Below are positions 53,280 to 62,122 of a DNA stretch of 64,000 nucleotides, in pieces. Origin of the DNA: Butyrivibrio sp. AE2015 (GTDB taxonomy: Bacteria > Bacillota > Clostridia > Lachnospirales > Lachnospiraceae); assembly GCF_000420825.1 (NCBI RefSeq), contig NZ_ATVR01000012.1, forward strand, positions 29,380 through 93,379, given 5' to 3'. A program made the position numbers and the translations under genes. Position 1 is the stretch's first letter. Each line of letters starts with the position of its first letter. Under the pieces are notes generated by a model. That model made no database searches. It was given only the letters and a program-made list of their open reading frames with translations, and was not told the origin of the DNA.

Positions 53280-53642
53280 ATGAAGTATTTAAAACAGTTT
53301 CTTATTATTCTGGCGATTTCTCTTTTGGGTGAGATATTAAAAACTCTTCTCCCACTACCAATACCAGCCAGCATCTATGGAATGGTCCTTATGTTTGTCT
53401 TTCTCCTCACAGGAATCCTCAAACTCGATCAGGTAAAGGACGCAGGTAAATTTCTCATCGAGATCATGCCTGTTTTATTTATACCGGCAGGCGTGGGCCT
53501 TATGTCATCATGGAATGTTTTGCAGCCTGTTCTTATCCCCGTATCGGTTATTACAGTGATCACAATATTTACAGTAATGGCTGCTACCGGATTGGTATCA
53601 CAGTTTATCATCAGAAAGGATAAGAAGGAGAAAACATTATGA
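53280..53642 (+). CDS. lrgA: CidA/LrgA-family holin-like protein
   Basis: This 120-residue protein has four hydrophobic helices. The family-typical LLGEILKTLLPLPIPASIYGMVLMFVFLL is near the N-terminus and IMPVLFIPAGVGLM in the middle. LrgA/CidA proteins are holin-like; in Staphylococcus they influence murein hydrolase activity, and in other bacteria LrgAB moves pyruvate or related small acids. GAGG precedes the ATG by about 8 bases. It overlaps lrgB by 4 bases. No LytSR-type regulator gene is adjacent. Confidence 0.92.
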   Translation: MKYLKQFLIILAISLLGEILKTLLPLPIPASIYGMVLMFVFLLTGILKLDQVKDAGKFLIEIMPVLFIPAGVGLMSSWNVLQPVLIPVSVITVITIFTVMAATGLVSQFIIRKDKKEKTL

Positions 53643-54331
53643 ATGAATTTATGCAAAGCAGCGCCTATGCAGGCGTAACAATAAGCCTCATTTCTTACGG
53701 TCTTGGAAATTTCCTTAAAAAGAAAACAGGCCTTGGACTTTTTAATCCGCTTCTTATTTCAATGATAGTGACAATGCTGTTTTTGCTTGGATGCGGAATC
53801 GATTACAACACCTACAACGAAGGAGCCAAATATCTCAGCTGGCTTTTGACACCTGCTACCGTGTGTCTTGCCATTCCTTTATATGAAGAATGGGAGCTTC
53901 TTAAAAGCAATGCCAAAGCCGTTGTTATCGGTATTTTTTCAGGGGTTATAACAAGCCTTGTGACAGTATTCGTACTTGCAAAGCTCATGGGACTTTCTCA
54001 TGAAAGCTATGTAACCCTCCTTCCAAAGTCAATCACAACAGCCATCGGAATGGGCGTTTCACAGGAACTTGGAGGATATGTAACTATCACAGTTGCAGTT
54101 ATTGTCATCACCGGAGTTTTAGGAAATATCTTTGCTGAAATCATTTTTAAGCTTTTCAGAATACATGAGCCTATATCCAAAGGCCTTGCCCTTGGCACTG
54201 CAGCTCACGCAATAGGAACTGCCAAGGCTATGGAAATCGGCGAGATAGAAGGCGCTATGAGTTCACTTTCAATCGCTGTAGCCGGCATCCTAACTGTCAT
54301 ATTTGCATCAGTCTTCGCAGGACTTATCTGA
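53639..54331 (+). CDS. lrgB: LrgB-family membrane protein
   Basis: This 230-residue membrane protein works with LrgA. Landmarks are KKKTGLGLFNPLLISMIVTMLFL, YLSWLLTPATVCLAIPLYEEWELLK, LLPKSITTAIGMGVSQELGG, and the C-terminal GLALGTAAHAIGTAKAMEIGEIEGAMSSLSIAVAGI. All are characteristic of LrgB/CidB/YohK. AAGGAG precedes the ATG, and the 4-base overlap with lrgA indicates coupling. It converges on the FtsX-family permease gene with only 10 bases between stops. Confidence 0.94.
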   Translation: MNEFMQSSAYAGVTISLISYGLGNFLKKKTGLGLFNPLLISMIVTMLFLLGCGIDYNTYNEGAKYLSWLLTPATVCLAIPLYEEWELLKSNAKAVVIGIFSGVITSLVTVFVLAKLMGLSHESYVTLLPKSITTAIGMGVSQELGGYVTITVAVIVITGVLGNIFAEIIFKLFRIHEPISKGLALGTAAHAIGTAKAMEIGEIEGAMSSLSIAVAGILTVIFASVFAGLI

Positions 54332-54341
54332 TCTGGGCAGC

Positions 54342-57300
54342 TTAGTATTTTGCTATATCTGTAAGTGGAACCTTGTTAACCTTGCTAAAGGCCAGGAAAT
54401 TGATCACTACTGAGAAAAGAGTATTTATGAGAACTGACGCAGTCCAGGCCATAGCAAAAGGCTCCCTTACGAACATGAAGGCATCAGTTTCAAGGCTCTG
54501 AATGATCTTACCTGTAAGTGGGACTCCAAGTGCAAGCGCTATCAGCATGGCAAGCGTAGTTGTAAGTAAGACTTCCCTTACAAGGTAGCCGATAACCTGC
54601 ATGTTTGAAAAGCCATTAACACGCATGGTAAGAAGTTCTCTCATTCTATGAGCAACCAGTATATTGCTCAGATTTAAGAGAATCATAAATGAGAGAAGAA
54701 TTGAAAAGATAATTACAATAGCTACTACTGCATTATAAACAGTTACTACAGCCATATTACTCTCTCTTAGATCACTAACCGGTGAAACAGATGAAACTCC
54801 GGGAAGCTGCTCTAATTTATATCTGATATCTTCTATACTTTCTTTTGGGGCCTTGATGTAATAGGTGTTCGATGTCGGAGCAATACCCAGCTTTTCCTCA
54901 TAAAACTCACTTGTCATTATCAAAGTTTTTCCTGCATAGAGCATGAAATTATCCATTACATCGACAGATGAAACACGCAGATCTCCGCCTACGAGATTTA
55001 TTGTAGCTCCCTTAGAAATGTGGTTTTTATCACTCATTTCTTTTGTGGCTAAAACGCCCTCGTCAGGAACCTGGATCTCTGTTCCATGTTCATCTATAAC
55101 CGAATAAAATCTGCTAAAGTTTTCTTTGTCATTTACGCAGATGATAGTGGTGATTATCTGTGAATCACCTGTTCCTATCACGCTGGCAGTAACGGGAAGA
55201 TAGATAGTATCGTACCCGGACAGGGCTTCTTTTATGGCTTTCCTTTCTTCATCTGTTATGATACCGGATTCTGTCAGAGCCAGATCATACTGCCAGATGC
55301 TAGTCATCTGTCTTGATAAGGCACCTTCATAAGCCATCTTGATATCAATTCCAAATCCCACAAGAAAAACACACATAATGATAACGGCTATGGAAACTGT
55401 CTCACGGCCTACGTCTGTCATCAGGTTACTTAATATCAGTTTAAAATAAACGCCCTTAATAGGTGAGGCGATAGCCTTACTTCTATGCTTTTTGGCGGGT
55501 TCATTTCCATTTATCAGTCCCACTGCTGAGCATTTTACATACTTGCGGCAGGACCAAAGAACTGCAAAGACAGTTATCAAAACCTCAAGCGCAGGAAGAA
55601 GTATTATCATCGGTATATCATGAGGGATGCCCTCCAAAGAAAAGGCAAGAGTGGAACGCATAGTGTCTATGAGCAGTTTTTCTATAGCGAACGCGCCAAG
55701 CACACCAAGTACAGCACCCAGCAGAGCACCTGTAGTGCCGAATACTATGTACTTGCGCGTGATTTCATGTTCATACATTCCGAAGGCTTTACAGGTACCT
55801 ATCTGACTGGTCTGTTCTTCAATGATGATTGTCATTGTGAAGAAACACACTATAGCTACTATCGCGGAATATAAAGGCGTGAAAACCCCAAAGAACCCAC
55901 TAATAGCCTTTATGAATGAGTTCGTCTGAACGTACGGAAAATTAACATCCCTGGTTCTGACCATATATATACATGGATTTTGTTTAAATGCTTCGATCTG
56001 GTCACGCACCTCTGAAAGTTTGTCGTCTGCTTCTTTCTTAGCTTCTGCATACTGTTCATCTGCCTCTTTAAGAGCTTTTTCTCCATCAGCTATCTGAACA
56101 TCATATTCAGCTTTTCCTTTTGAAAGCTCTTCTTCTGCAGTTTTCAGGGCTTCCTTAACTTCTACGCTTTTTTGGGAAAGAGCCTTTTTGGCGTCTTCCA
56201 GTTGTTTTGCTCCTTCAGCTTTTTTTTGCTCAAACTCAGCCTTGGCATCTTCAAGCTTTTGCCTTGCCTCTGGCTCTCTTTTGGCAAATTCTGCTTCAGC
56301 CTGAGCAAGCTCTTCCTGGCCCTTTTGAAGTGAATACCACCCAACATCCAGCTCCTGGCGAGCTTCCTCCAGTTTGGCTTTTCCATCATTAAACTGCCGC
56401 TCGCCTTCATCAAGCTGCTCTTTGCCACTTATAAATTCTTCCATATAGGCTCTGTTATCAGAAACTAAAAAGAGCACTGTCTTTATATCATCGTTTGGAG
56501 CTTCATCATAAGCTTTAATGGCAAGCTTACATTTTTCACAGGGATCACCGCAGGCGGAAGCTTCTTCCAGGGTCGCTATCGTACCATCGGAATCAGGGCT
56601 AAACTCTTCTAAAACGATATTCATGACGTCTATAACATCAGATGAGAGCATGGAATTCACTTTTTCAGCTGCTTCGTTATATTTTCCGCGGCCTACATTA
56701 AGCTCTTCCTGCGCTTCCTGGAGCTTTTCAAGACCTTTACTGTATTCTTCCTCTTTCTCTTTAAGAAAACGCTCAGCCTTATCAAGCTCGAGCATTCCAT
56801 AAAAGAGCTTATATTTGGTATCGTTAAGCTCTTTTTCCAAATCTTTTTCACCCTGCTCAAGTTGCGCCTGTCCATCAGCTATCTGGGTGTTATATTCTTC
56901 TTCACCTTCCCTTATCTTTCTAGCTGCTTCCGAAAGCTCTTTTTCTGCAATGGCCTTTTTTTCTTCAAACTCTTTTTCTCCCAACTGCAATGCTTCAAGA
57001 GCCTTTGCTATAGCATCCTCATATGTCTTTCTGTTCTTATCGATTTCGGCTTTTCCCTTTGCAAGCTCATCATTTATCTTTAACTCCGCGCTATCATACT
57101 CCTGTTCCAGATCTGACAAAATGGACGTTGCTCGCTTGTCAGCTATTGACACAGATTCTTTTTCCAAGACCGCCTTTATTTCCTGTATCTGGTACTGATA
57201 TGCGCGATCGAAGGAACTTGCAGATACATCGGCATCTACCAGGATATTTGAGTAATCAAAAGACAGATCGGCTACATCAAAAGAATCCGTAGGCAGCACG

Positions 57301-57854
57301 ACATAATCTGTGGACGTATTTACCATGTAATCAGGGTGGGATGCAATGCCCGTTATTTTATAGGTCTTATTGGGGAGAACATCTGAAAAACGCGCCGAAG
57401 AAACCTCCAGCGCAATCTCATCGCCTATACCGGCTCCGATCTTTTGGCTTGCGCTGTAAGAAATGGCACATTCATTTGGGGCTGTTGGAAGAGCCCCGAT
57501 TGTAACTGTAGGTACACTGACATTTTTAGTGATTGAAACGATAGTAACTGATGAATTGTTTTCTAAAAAGCTTGCAATCCCGTAAAAAGTAATCTGTCCC
57601 TCAGCATCTTTTACCTCCGGAAGAGATTTTATCTTGTCGACATCTTCCTGTTTTATACCGATACTGCTTGATATATCAAAGTCCCTGAAATTCTGCTCAT
57701 CAATATAGTAAAGAGAAGCTCTCCTGACTGTAGACGAAGCAAAATAAAGTCCCAATATGAGTGTTGTTCCTATCAGGACTATTGTTACTATTGATAACCA
57801 TGACACAAAGCGTTTTTGTATATTCCTCAGAGAATCAATAAGCCACGTCTTCAT
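54342..57854 (-). CDS. Very large FtsX/MacB-family permease with long coiled-coil outside domain
   Basis: This is a 1170-residue membrane protein. A first helix (about 17-37) is followed by a mixed extracytoplasmic domain (about 40-235), then a very long charged helical region (about 235-630, Glu/Lys/Ala/Gln-rich heptads) predicted as coiled coil. A Cys-containing break (CGDPCEKC, near 440) lies in its middle. An FtsX core (three helices, about 660-790) follows, then another helix (about 825-850), an outside domain, and a final three-helix FtsX core (about 1045-1165). Such proteins need a LolD-type ATPase, and none is adjacent. Related Firmicute permeases work in lipid or lipoprotein release, peptide efflux or cell-wall hydrolase control. 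The function here is unknown. Confidence 0.88.
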   Translation of the reverse strand: MKTWLIDSLRNIQKRFVSWLSIVTIVLIGTTLILGLYFASSTVRRASLYYIDEQNFRDFDISSSIGIKQEDVDKIKSLPEVKDAEGQITFYGIASFLENNSSVTIVSITKNVSVPTVTIGALPTAPNECAISYSASQKIGAGIGDEIALEVSSARFSDVLPNKTYKITGIASHPDYMVNTSTDYVVLPTDSFDVADLSFDYSNILVDADVSASSFDRAYQYQIQEIKAVLEKESVSIADKRATSILSDLEQEYDSAELKINDELAKGKAEIDKNRKTYEDAIAKALEALQLGEKEFEEKKAIAEKELSEAARKIREGEEEYNTQIADGQAQLEQGEKDLEKELNDTKYKLFYGMLELDKAERFLKEKEEEYSKGLEKLQEAQEELNVGRGKYNEAAEKVNSMLSSDVIDVMNIVLEEFSPDSDGTIATLEEASACGDPCEKCKLAIKAYDEAPNDDIKTVLFLVSDNRAYMEEFISGKEQLDEGERQFNDGKAKLEEARQELDVGWYSLQKGQEELAQAEAEFAKREPEARQKLEDAKAEFEQKKAEGAKQLEDAKKALSQKSVEVKEALKTAEEELSKGKAEYDVQIADGEKALKEADEQYAEAKKEADDKLSEVRDQIEAFKQNPCIYMVRTRDVNFPYVQTNSFIKAISGFFGVFTPLYSAIVAIVCFFTMTIIIEEQTSQIGTCKAFGMYEHEITRKYIVFGTTGALLGAVLGVLGAFAIEKLLIDTMRSTLAFSLEGIPHDIPMIILLPALEVLITVFAVLWSCRKYVKCSAVGLINGNEPAKKHRSKAIASPIKGVYFKLILSNLMTDVGRETVSIAVIIMCVFLVGFGIDIKMAYEGALSRQMTSIWQYDLALTESGIITDEERKAIKEALSGYDTIYLPVTASVIGTGDSQIITTIICVNDKENFSRFYSVIDEHGTEIQVPDEGVLATKEMSDKNHISKGATINLVGGDLRVSSVDVMDNFMLYAGKTLIMTSEFYEEKLGIAPTSNTYYIKAPKESIEDIRYKLEQLPGVSSVSPVSDLRESNMAVVTVYNAVVAIVIIFSILLSFMILLNLSNILVAHRMRELLTMRVNGFSNMQVIGYLVREVLLTTTLAMLIALALGVPLTGKIIQSLETDAFMFVREPFAMAWTASVLINTLFSVVINFLAFSKVNKVPLTDIAKY

Positions 57855-57944
57855 GTAAATATTTTATCATAATTTAGTGCATGCATTCCATACGGGAAGT
57901 TCTTACATCGCAAAGCTAAATAGCTCCTTGTATGATGTACTGCC

Positions 57945-58691
57945 TTATCCGTTTACAAGCTTCAGAAACTTTTTATCGTTCATCTGCTCGTTGGTAATAT
58001 ATTCTCCGTCATGGAATAGTGCATAGTTTGTGATTGGAGTAGGCGCATTCTGGGCTTCGTCTCTACTTTGGATTTTGATTGCTTTGAACGGAATGTTGTT
58101 CTTCTTAGCTGTTTCTTCCAGGACTGGAACATACTTAGCATTAAATGGACACTGATTTGTGTAGTATAGCACATAGCCTTTTTCATCTATGTGTGGATGC
58201 TTGGCACATTCCTTGAAATCTGGCTTATCAGCCTTCTTATCAAATTGCAGGTACCAAAGCTGAATACCATTATCAGCTTCATCGCATACTTCAAAGCCTT
58301 TATATTTCAAGAACTTAGGATCCGCAAGGAATGGCTTTTTCTTGGCTGAAGAAAGAATGCAAAGACCTTTCCTACCCTTTTCCTTACTGTCAGCAATACA
58401 GGCATCCAGAAGCTCTGTGGAATAGCCATGTCCTTTAAAAGAGCCAGAAACCCACAGGCAATCTATGTACATATAACCATCAGCCTCAATAGGGACCCAT
58501 GCACTCTCAGCAGGAATGTACTCAATAAAGCATTTGCCACGCTCCGCGCTCTTTAAAAAGACAAGTCCCTCATCGAATCTATCTGCAAGCCAGGCTTTCT
58601 TTGATGAAACCTGAACGTCTTTATTATTGGATATAGCGCAGCAAATGTGCTCTTCCTCTAAATTGTCCTTGGTAATTCTAATATATTCCAT
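57945..58691 (-). CDS. GNAT acetyltransferase with C-terminal YoaP domain
   Basis: In this 248-residue protein residues 1 to about 150 are a GNAT acetyltransferase fold (YIDCLWVSGSFKGHGYSTELLDACIADSKEKGRKGL, with the acetyl-CoA loop in GSFKGHGYS). Residues about 165-248 match the YoaP-like domain, which has a thioredoxin-like pattern (YTNQCPFNAKYVPVLEETAKKNNIPFKAIKIQSRDEAQNAP; TNYALFHDGEYITNEQMNDKKFLKLV). The substrate is unknown. The gene lies 3 bases after the WYL regulator gene and is therefore probably its co-transcribed partner. Confidence 0.88.
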   Translation of the reverse strand: MEYIRITKDNLEEEHICCAISNNKDVQVSSKKAWLADRFDEGLVFLKSAERGKCFIEYIPAESAWVPIEADGYMYIDCLWVSGSFKGHGYSTELLDACIADSKEKGRKGLCILSSAKKKPFLADPKFLKYKGFEVCDEADNGIQLWYLQFDKKADKPDFKECAKHPHIDEKGYVLYYTNQCPFNAKYVPVLEETAKKNNIPFKAIKIQSRDEAQNAPTPITNYALFHDGEYITNEQMNDKKFLKLVNG

Positions 58692-58694
58692 CTT

Positions 58695-59606
58695 TCACGA
58701 CCTCTCATAGTTCTTTTTCATAGCCTCAATTGTATTCCTGATCCGATCTCTCGCTTCCTTGGGTTCAAGGAGCTCAGCCTTATCTCCAAAGGTCAGTATC
58801 CAGGTGACAAGGTTATCCATGTCAGTGTAGTCAGCGGTAAATAATAGTCTGCCGCCCTCGGCCTCTGTATAGCACTCTGGGCCGAACTCTTCCACCAGCC
58901 TCCATTTGACGTCTTTTGTAAAAAGAGCTTTCACCTTTATTCCACCTGGAAATATCTTTTCCGTGGAAAGATCTGGCGTCGGGACAGTTCTACAATTAAA
59001 CGCAGTGTCAGTCATCGTAACCTTATCCATACGATTTAGCTTGAACAGACGGAAATCTTTCCTTTTCAAGCACCAGCCCCACACATACCAGCTGGACCAT
59101 TTGAAGACAACGTAGTAAGGCTCTATCTTGCGGACACTTTCACCCTTTTGGCTGTAGTAGGTAAACTTAAGTATGTGCCTACTTTCAATGGCGCTTTGTA
59201 TAACTTCAATTTTTGGAGCAAGAGATTCCCTGTACCAGGATGAAAGGTCGATCAGAATTGAATCCCTGCCGCTGACAAACTCTGAAGATCCTGCCTGGAT
59301 TTTTTCCATGAGCTGACCATAGTATCTGCTGCCGCTGACACTATCAAGACTCCTTAGACCAGCAAGGATCATCTGCATGTCCTTCGATGTCAGAATAGTC
59401 CTGTCCATGCGATAGCCATCCATGATGCTGATTCCTCCGCCAACTCCCTGGGAAGTCTGTATAGGAATTCCTGCTTTACACAGATCCTCGATGTCTCTAT
59501 TGATAGTTCTTTTTGAAACCTCGTAGCGTTCTGCCAGCTCAGGTGCTGTAGTTTTCTCTTCCTGAAGTAATACAGAAAGTATTCCAATCAGCCTGTCTAT
59601 CTTCAT
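58695..59606 (-). CDS. WYL-domain transcriptional regulator (YafY/DeoR-like)
   Basis: This is a 303-residue DNA-binding protein. The N-terminal helix-turn-helix (RLIGILSVLLQEEKTTAPELAERYEVSKRTINRDIEDLCKAGIPI, about 4-50) is followed by a WYL domain (about 135-215). That domain contains RHILKFTYYSQKGESVRKIEPYYVVFKWSSWYVWGWC, and a C-terminal WCX-like extension follows. WYL domains bind small ligands or nucleic acids and usually act as local regulators. It probably controls itself and the adjoining GNAT/YoaP gene. Confidence 0.92.
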   Translation of the reverse strand: MKIDRLIGILSVLLQEEKTTAPELAERYEVSKRTINRDIEDLCKAGIPIQTSQGVGGGISIMDGYRMDRTILTSKDMQMILAGLRSLDSVSGSRYYGQLMEKIQAGSSEFVSGRDSILIDLSSWYRESLAPKIEVIQSAIESRHILKFTYYSQKGESVRKIEPYYVVFKWSSWYVWGWCLKRKDFRLFKLNRMDKVTMTDTAFNCRTVPTPDLSTEKIFPGGIKVKALFTKDVKWRLVEEFGPECYTEAEGGRLLFTADYTDMDNLVTWILTFGDKAELLEPKEARDRIRNTIEAMKKNYERS

Positions 59607-59689
59607 TATCTTTCACTCCACTAAAATCATATCATTGCAAACACGTCATCTATATGTCATGTTTATTATAACATTTTCTTATTTGATAT

Positions 59690-59720
59690 AAAAAACCTCT
59701 ATCTCATTACAAGATAGAGG
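59690..59720 (-). terminator. Terminator after the Xre-AbrB gene
   Basis: CCTCTATCT (59696-59704) pairs with AGATAGAGG (59712-59720), and six T follow on the minus strand (59690-59695). It lies 46 bases past the stop at 59766. Confidence 0.85.
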
Positions 59721-59765
59721 CTTAAAATTATATGATTATATTCGGAATCTATCACCTACATTCTT

Positions 59766-60200
59766 TTAGTCAGTTATACTTTCTTTCGCACTGTTGATAA
59801 GACCGAGAAGGCCCGTCTCCTTAATAAGAGCTATACCCTGGAATTCATCTCCGAGGACAATCAGATTGTCGCCTGTTTTAATATCGAAGATCTTTCTTGC
59901 TTTGGCAGGAATGACAATCTGACCCTTATCTCCCACTTTGACCATTCCAAAGATATGTTTTCCTTTCGGCGGTATAGCATATCCCAGGTTGTCCGAATCA
60001 TTCTTTTCATATGAGATAAGGTCGTCCATGGATACACCAAAGAGGTCAGCCAGCATCTTACATCTCTTTATGTCCGGCAGCGACTCTCCGGTCTCATATT
60101 TTGAAAGTGTCTGTCTGGATACGCCTATCTTCTCTGCAATTTCCTCCTGTGACAGGTTATTAAGCTTTCTTAATTCCATAAGATTGTCTGCAAAACTCAT
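59766..60200 (-). CDS. Regulator with Xre helix-turn-helix and AbrB/SpoVT domain
   Basis: This 144-residue protein joins an Xre-type helix-turn-helix (about 1-62, LRKLNNLSQEEIAEKIGVSRQTLSKYETGESLPD) to an AbrB/MazE-like swapped-hairpin domain (about 84-130, GMVKVGDKGQIVIPAKARKIFDIKTGDNLIVLGDE). Both parts can bind DNA, so it may recognise two sites or use AbrB for dimerisation. The start at 60200 has AAGGAGAAG upstream; an earlier Met (60236) lies inside the preceding gene without a site. It overlaps the acyltransferase gene by 4 bases and is followed by a terminator, so it may regulate that membrane enzyme. Confidence 0.88.
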   Translation of the reverse strand: MSFADNLMELRKLNNLSQEEIAEKIGVSRQTLSKYETGESLPDIKRCKMLADLFGVSMDDLISYEKNDSDNLGYAIPPKGKHIFGMVKVGDKGQIVIPAKARKIFDIKTGDNLIVLGDEFQGIALIKETGLLGLINSAKESITD

Positions 60201-61273
60201 TCTTTCTTCTCCTTTTTTATTCCCAGAACACACCACCTTATGAAAGGTATGCGGCTCATGATTTCATACAGAAGGTAGGAGCCTGCGAATGCTGCTATTG
60301 CAACCAACAGGTATACGATGACAGGGGCAAGGAACGGACATAATGTATGCAGATACCATCCGCTGACCGCTATCATCAGATAATGGAATACGTAGAGGCC
60401 CCATGATTTTCGGCACATCCACTTTGAGAAAGCATTCGTGAAATTTCCCCATTTTTTCATGAAGGCAAGTATACCGAGAGTTCCAAACCATGCGTATACA
60501 TTGCACATGATTGTGTCCAGAACTACATGATCCGGATAAGGCTGACCTTTATATAAAATCACAAAGGCTATGCAGGATGCGAAGGCAAGGATGCTTAATA
60601 ACAGCCAGTTTTTACCAAGTCGATCCATCACTTCGTCATGGGACAATACAAAGTAGCCGATTATAAAGCCCAGTCCGTAGATACCGAATCTGTATACCAC
60701 AATTATCGGTGTGTTAAGTATCTGCGCCGCTCCATATACAGGTATAACAAGAAGTATAAGTGTCAAAAGATTTACTTTACCACAGATATTATAGAATCTG
60801 TCTTTTTCAATCCTTCTGATCAGTACCAGTATCAGGCTGAAGAGCCAAAGCATCTGAATGTACCACAGCGGACCTGATCCGCTGACTGCCATTATCAGGA
60901 AAAGGATTGGCCCCGGTACGTTGTTCATGGAATTAAATGCACCAGCCATCAGCATGTTGTAATAGCCAAGAATCCAGCCGAAAACCAGAAGGCCGATTGT
61001 TGATGGCACAAGATACTTTCTCGTCCTTACTCTGATGAATTCCTTCTCTGTTCGTTTAATTAGTTCATAGCGGGCTGACATGCCGGATACCACAAACAGA
61101 AGTAACATGAACCAGGGATATACAATGTACTGATACGTATCCTGGGGCTGATGCTCACTGAAGGGACCGATGATTCCATGTTGTATTACACCGTTGAATA
61201 TGTATATTACATGATAAATGACAACCAGCACTACTGTTATCCAGCGAATATTATCCAAATATACCTTTCTCAT
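60197..61273 (-). CDS. Acyltransferase-3 family membrane protein
   Basis: This 358-residue polytopic protein (about ten helices) belongs to the acyltransferase-3 (OafA/WecH) family. It starts MRKVYLDNIRWITVVLVVIYHVIY with the conserved Arg and His (RW...YH) of the active site. LLLFVVSGMSARYEL and WYIQMLWLF follow the family pattern. Such enzymes acylate surface sugars or peptidoglycan with short acyl groups. AAAGGTGG lies about 7 bases before the chosen ATG; an upstream Met at 61318 is less likely. It is coupled by a 4-base overlap to the Xre-AbrB regulator. Confidence 0.88.
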   Translation of the reverse strand: MRKVYLDNIRWITVVLVVIYHVIYIFNGVIQHGIIGPFSEHQPQDTYQYIVYPWFMLLLFVVSGMSARYELIKRTEKEFIRVRTRKYLVPSTIGLLVFGWILGYYNMLMAGAFNSMNNVPGPILFLIMAVSGSGPLWYIQMLWLFSLILVLIRRIEKDRFYNICGKVNLLTLILLVIPVYGAAQILNTPIIVVYRFGIYGLGFIIGYFVLSHDEVMDRLGKNWLLLSILAFASCIAFVILYKGQPYPDHVVLDTIMCNVYAWFGTLGILAFMKKWGNFTNAFSKWMCRKSWGLYVFHYLMIAVSGWYLHTLCPFLAPVIVYLLVAIAAFAGSYLLYEIMSRIPFIRWCVLGIKKEKKE

Positions 61274-61318
61274 GTTTCTACCACCTTTGCTAAATATTTT
61301 AACATTTTTCTCAATCAT

Positions 61319-61357
61319 AAAAAAGTAAGCTCCGCCTGTCTACCAAGCGAAGCTTAC
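61319..61357 (-). terminator. Terminator after the small Xre gene
   Basis: GTAAGCTTCGC and GCGGAGCTTAC (61347-61357 and 61325-61335 on the minus strand) form an 11-bp stem with one G-U pair, followed by six T. It lies 19 bases past the stop at 61376 and before the acyltransferase start. Confidence 0.82.
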
Positions 61358-61375
61358 ATATTTTGCTATTTTTTG

Positions 61376-61603
61376 TTAAATTTGGTTGCGAGCGCATAGT
61401 TTATTTTTCCTTAGAATTCCCTCAAATTTTATTTGATACGCCAACAGCCTGGGGATGTATTCCGGTGGTGTTCTCTTTACTGCTTCCCAATCCTCCAATG
61501 TGCGAACAGGGATGCCTGTATGTTCTGAAAACTCTTTACGTGACATCCCTGTGCTTTCTCTCAAGTCTTTTATCAATTTGGCTATATCCATATCATCACG
61601 CAT
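61376..61603 (-). CDS. Small Xre/helix-turn-helix protein
   Basis: This 75-residue protein is almost entirely one helix-turn-helix domain (IAKLIKDLRESTGMSRKEFSEHTGIPVRTLEDWEAVKRTPPEYIPRLLAYQIKFE). The sequence R-T-L-E-D-W-E with a following P-P-E-Y is a common small-regulator pattern in Lachnospiraceae, often found as a toxin-antitoxin or mobile-element component. No good ribosome site precedes either candidate Met (1 or 5). It lies 10 bases after the GNAT gene, so it may be translated by coupling. No toxin gene is visible beside it. Confidence 0.75.
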   Translation of the reverse strand: MRDDMDIAKLIKDLRESTGMSRKEFSEHTGIPVRTLEDWEAVKRTPPEYIPRLLAYQIKFEGILRKNKLCARNQI

Positions 61604-61613
61604 TGCGTGGGTT

Positions 61614-62093
61614 CTAGAGTTTTAATCGCATATCCGTATACTTCTGAGCCTTATCTTCAAACCCCAATTTTTTATATATAGGATACCCTTCATCCGTTGC
61701 TACTAGATCAATGCGGCATATTTGATGTTCTCTGGCATATTCAATCATATTTTTCATAAGGCTCGTACAGATTCCTTTTCCACGGTATTCTTCTTCTGTG
61801 TATACGCTAAGAACCTCTGAATCCAAACCATTTAGAAAAAATGGATTTGCCGGCTTCTCGATAATCAACAGGTATGCTGCAGAAACAAGCCTGCCCTCTG
61901 CTCTTGCGACAAACGCGATCAGCTTTTTTCCAAGTTCTCTTTCAAAATATCCCGGGAGCTGTTTTTCCATGCCTTCTCTTTCTTCATCAGTTAAAGAGCC
62001 AAAATCATCTATCATATACAGGATTCTAAGCCTGACAAGTTCCGGAATATCGCTTATTGTTGCTGTATCGTATATAATACTTTCCTTATCCAT
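61614..62093 (-). CDS. GNAT-family acetyltransferase
   Basis: This 159-residue enzyme has the full GNAT fold: a beta-strand-rich N-terminus (ESIIYDTATISDIPELVRLRI) and a central VLSVYTEEEYRGKGICTSLMKNMIEYARE with the acetyl-CoA motif RGKGICTSL. The closing stretch is CRIDLVATDEGYPIYKKLGFEDKAQKYTDMRL. The acceptor is unknown; this class often acetylates small molecules or protein N-termini. Upstream lies a decayed metallophosphoesterase, and a leftover reading frame there ends 7 bases inside this gene. Confidence 0.9.
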   Translation of the reverse strand: MDKESIIYDTATISDIPELVRLRILYMIDDFGSLTDEEREGMEKQLPGYFERELGKKLIAFVARAEGRLVSAAYLLIIEKPANPFFLNGLDSEVLSVYTEEEYRGKGICTSLMKNMIEYAREHQICRIDLVATDEGYPIYKKLGFEDKAQKYTDMRLKL

Positions 62094-62122
62094 TCATTTC
62101 ACCGCCTTCTGCATCTTTGATT

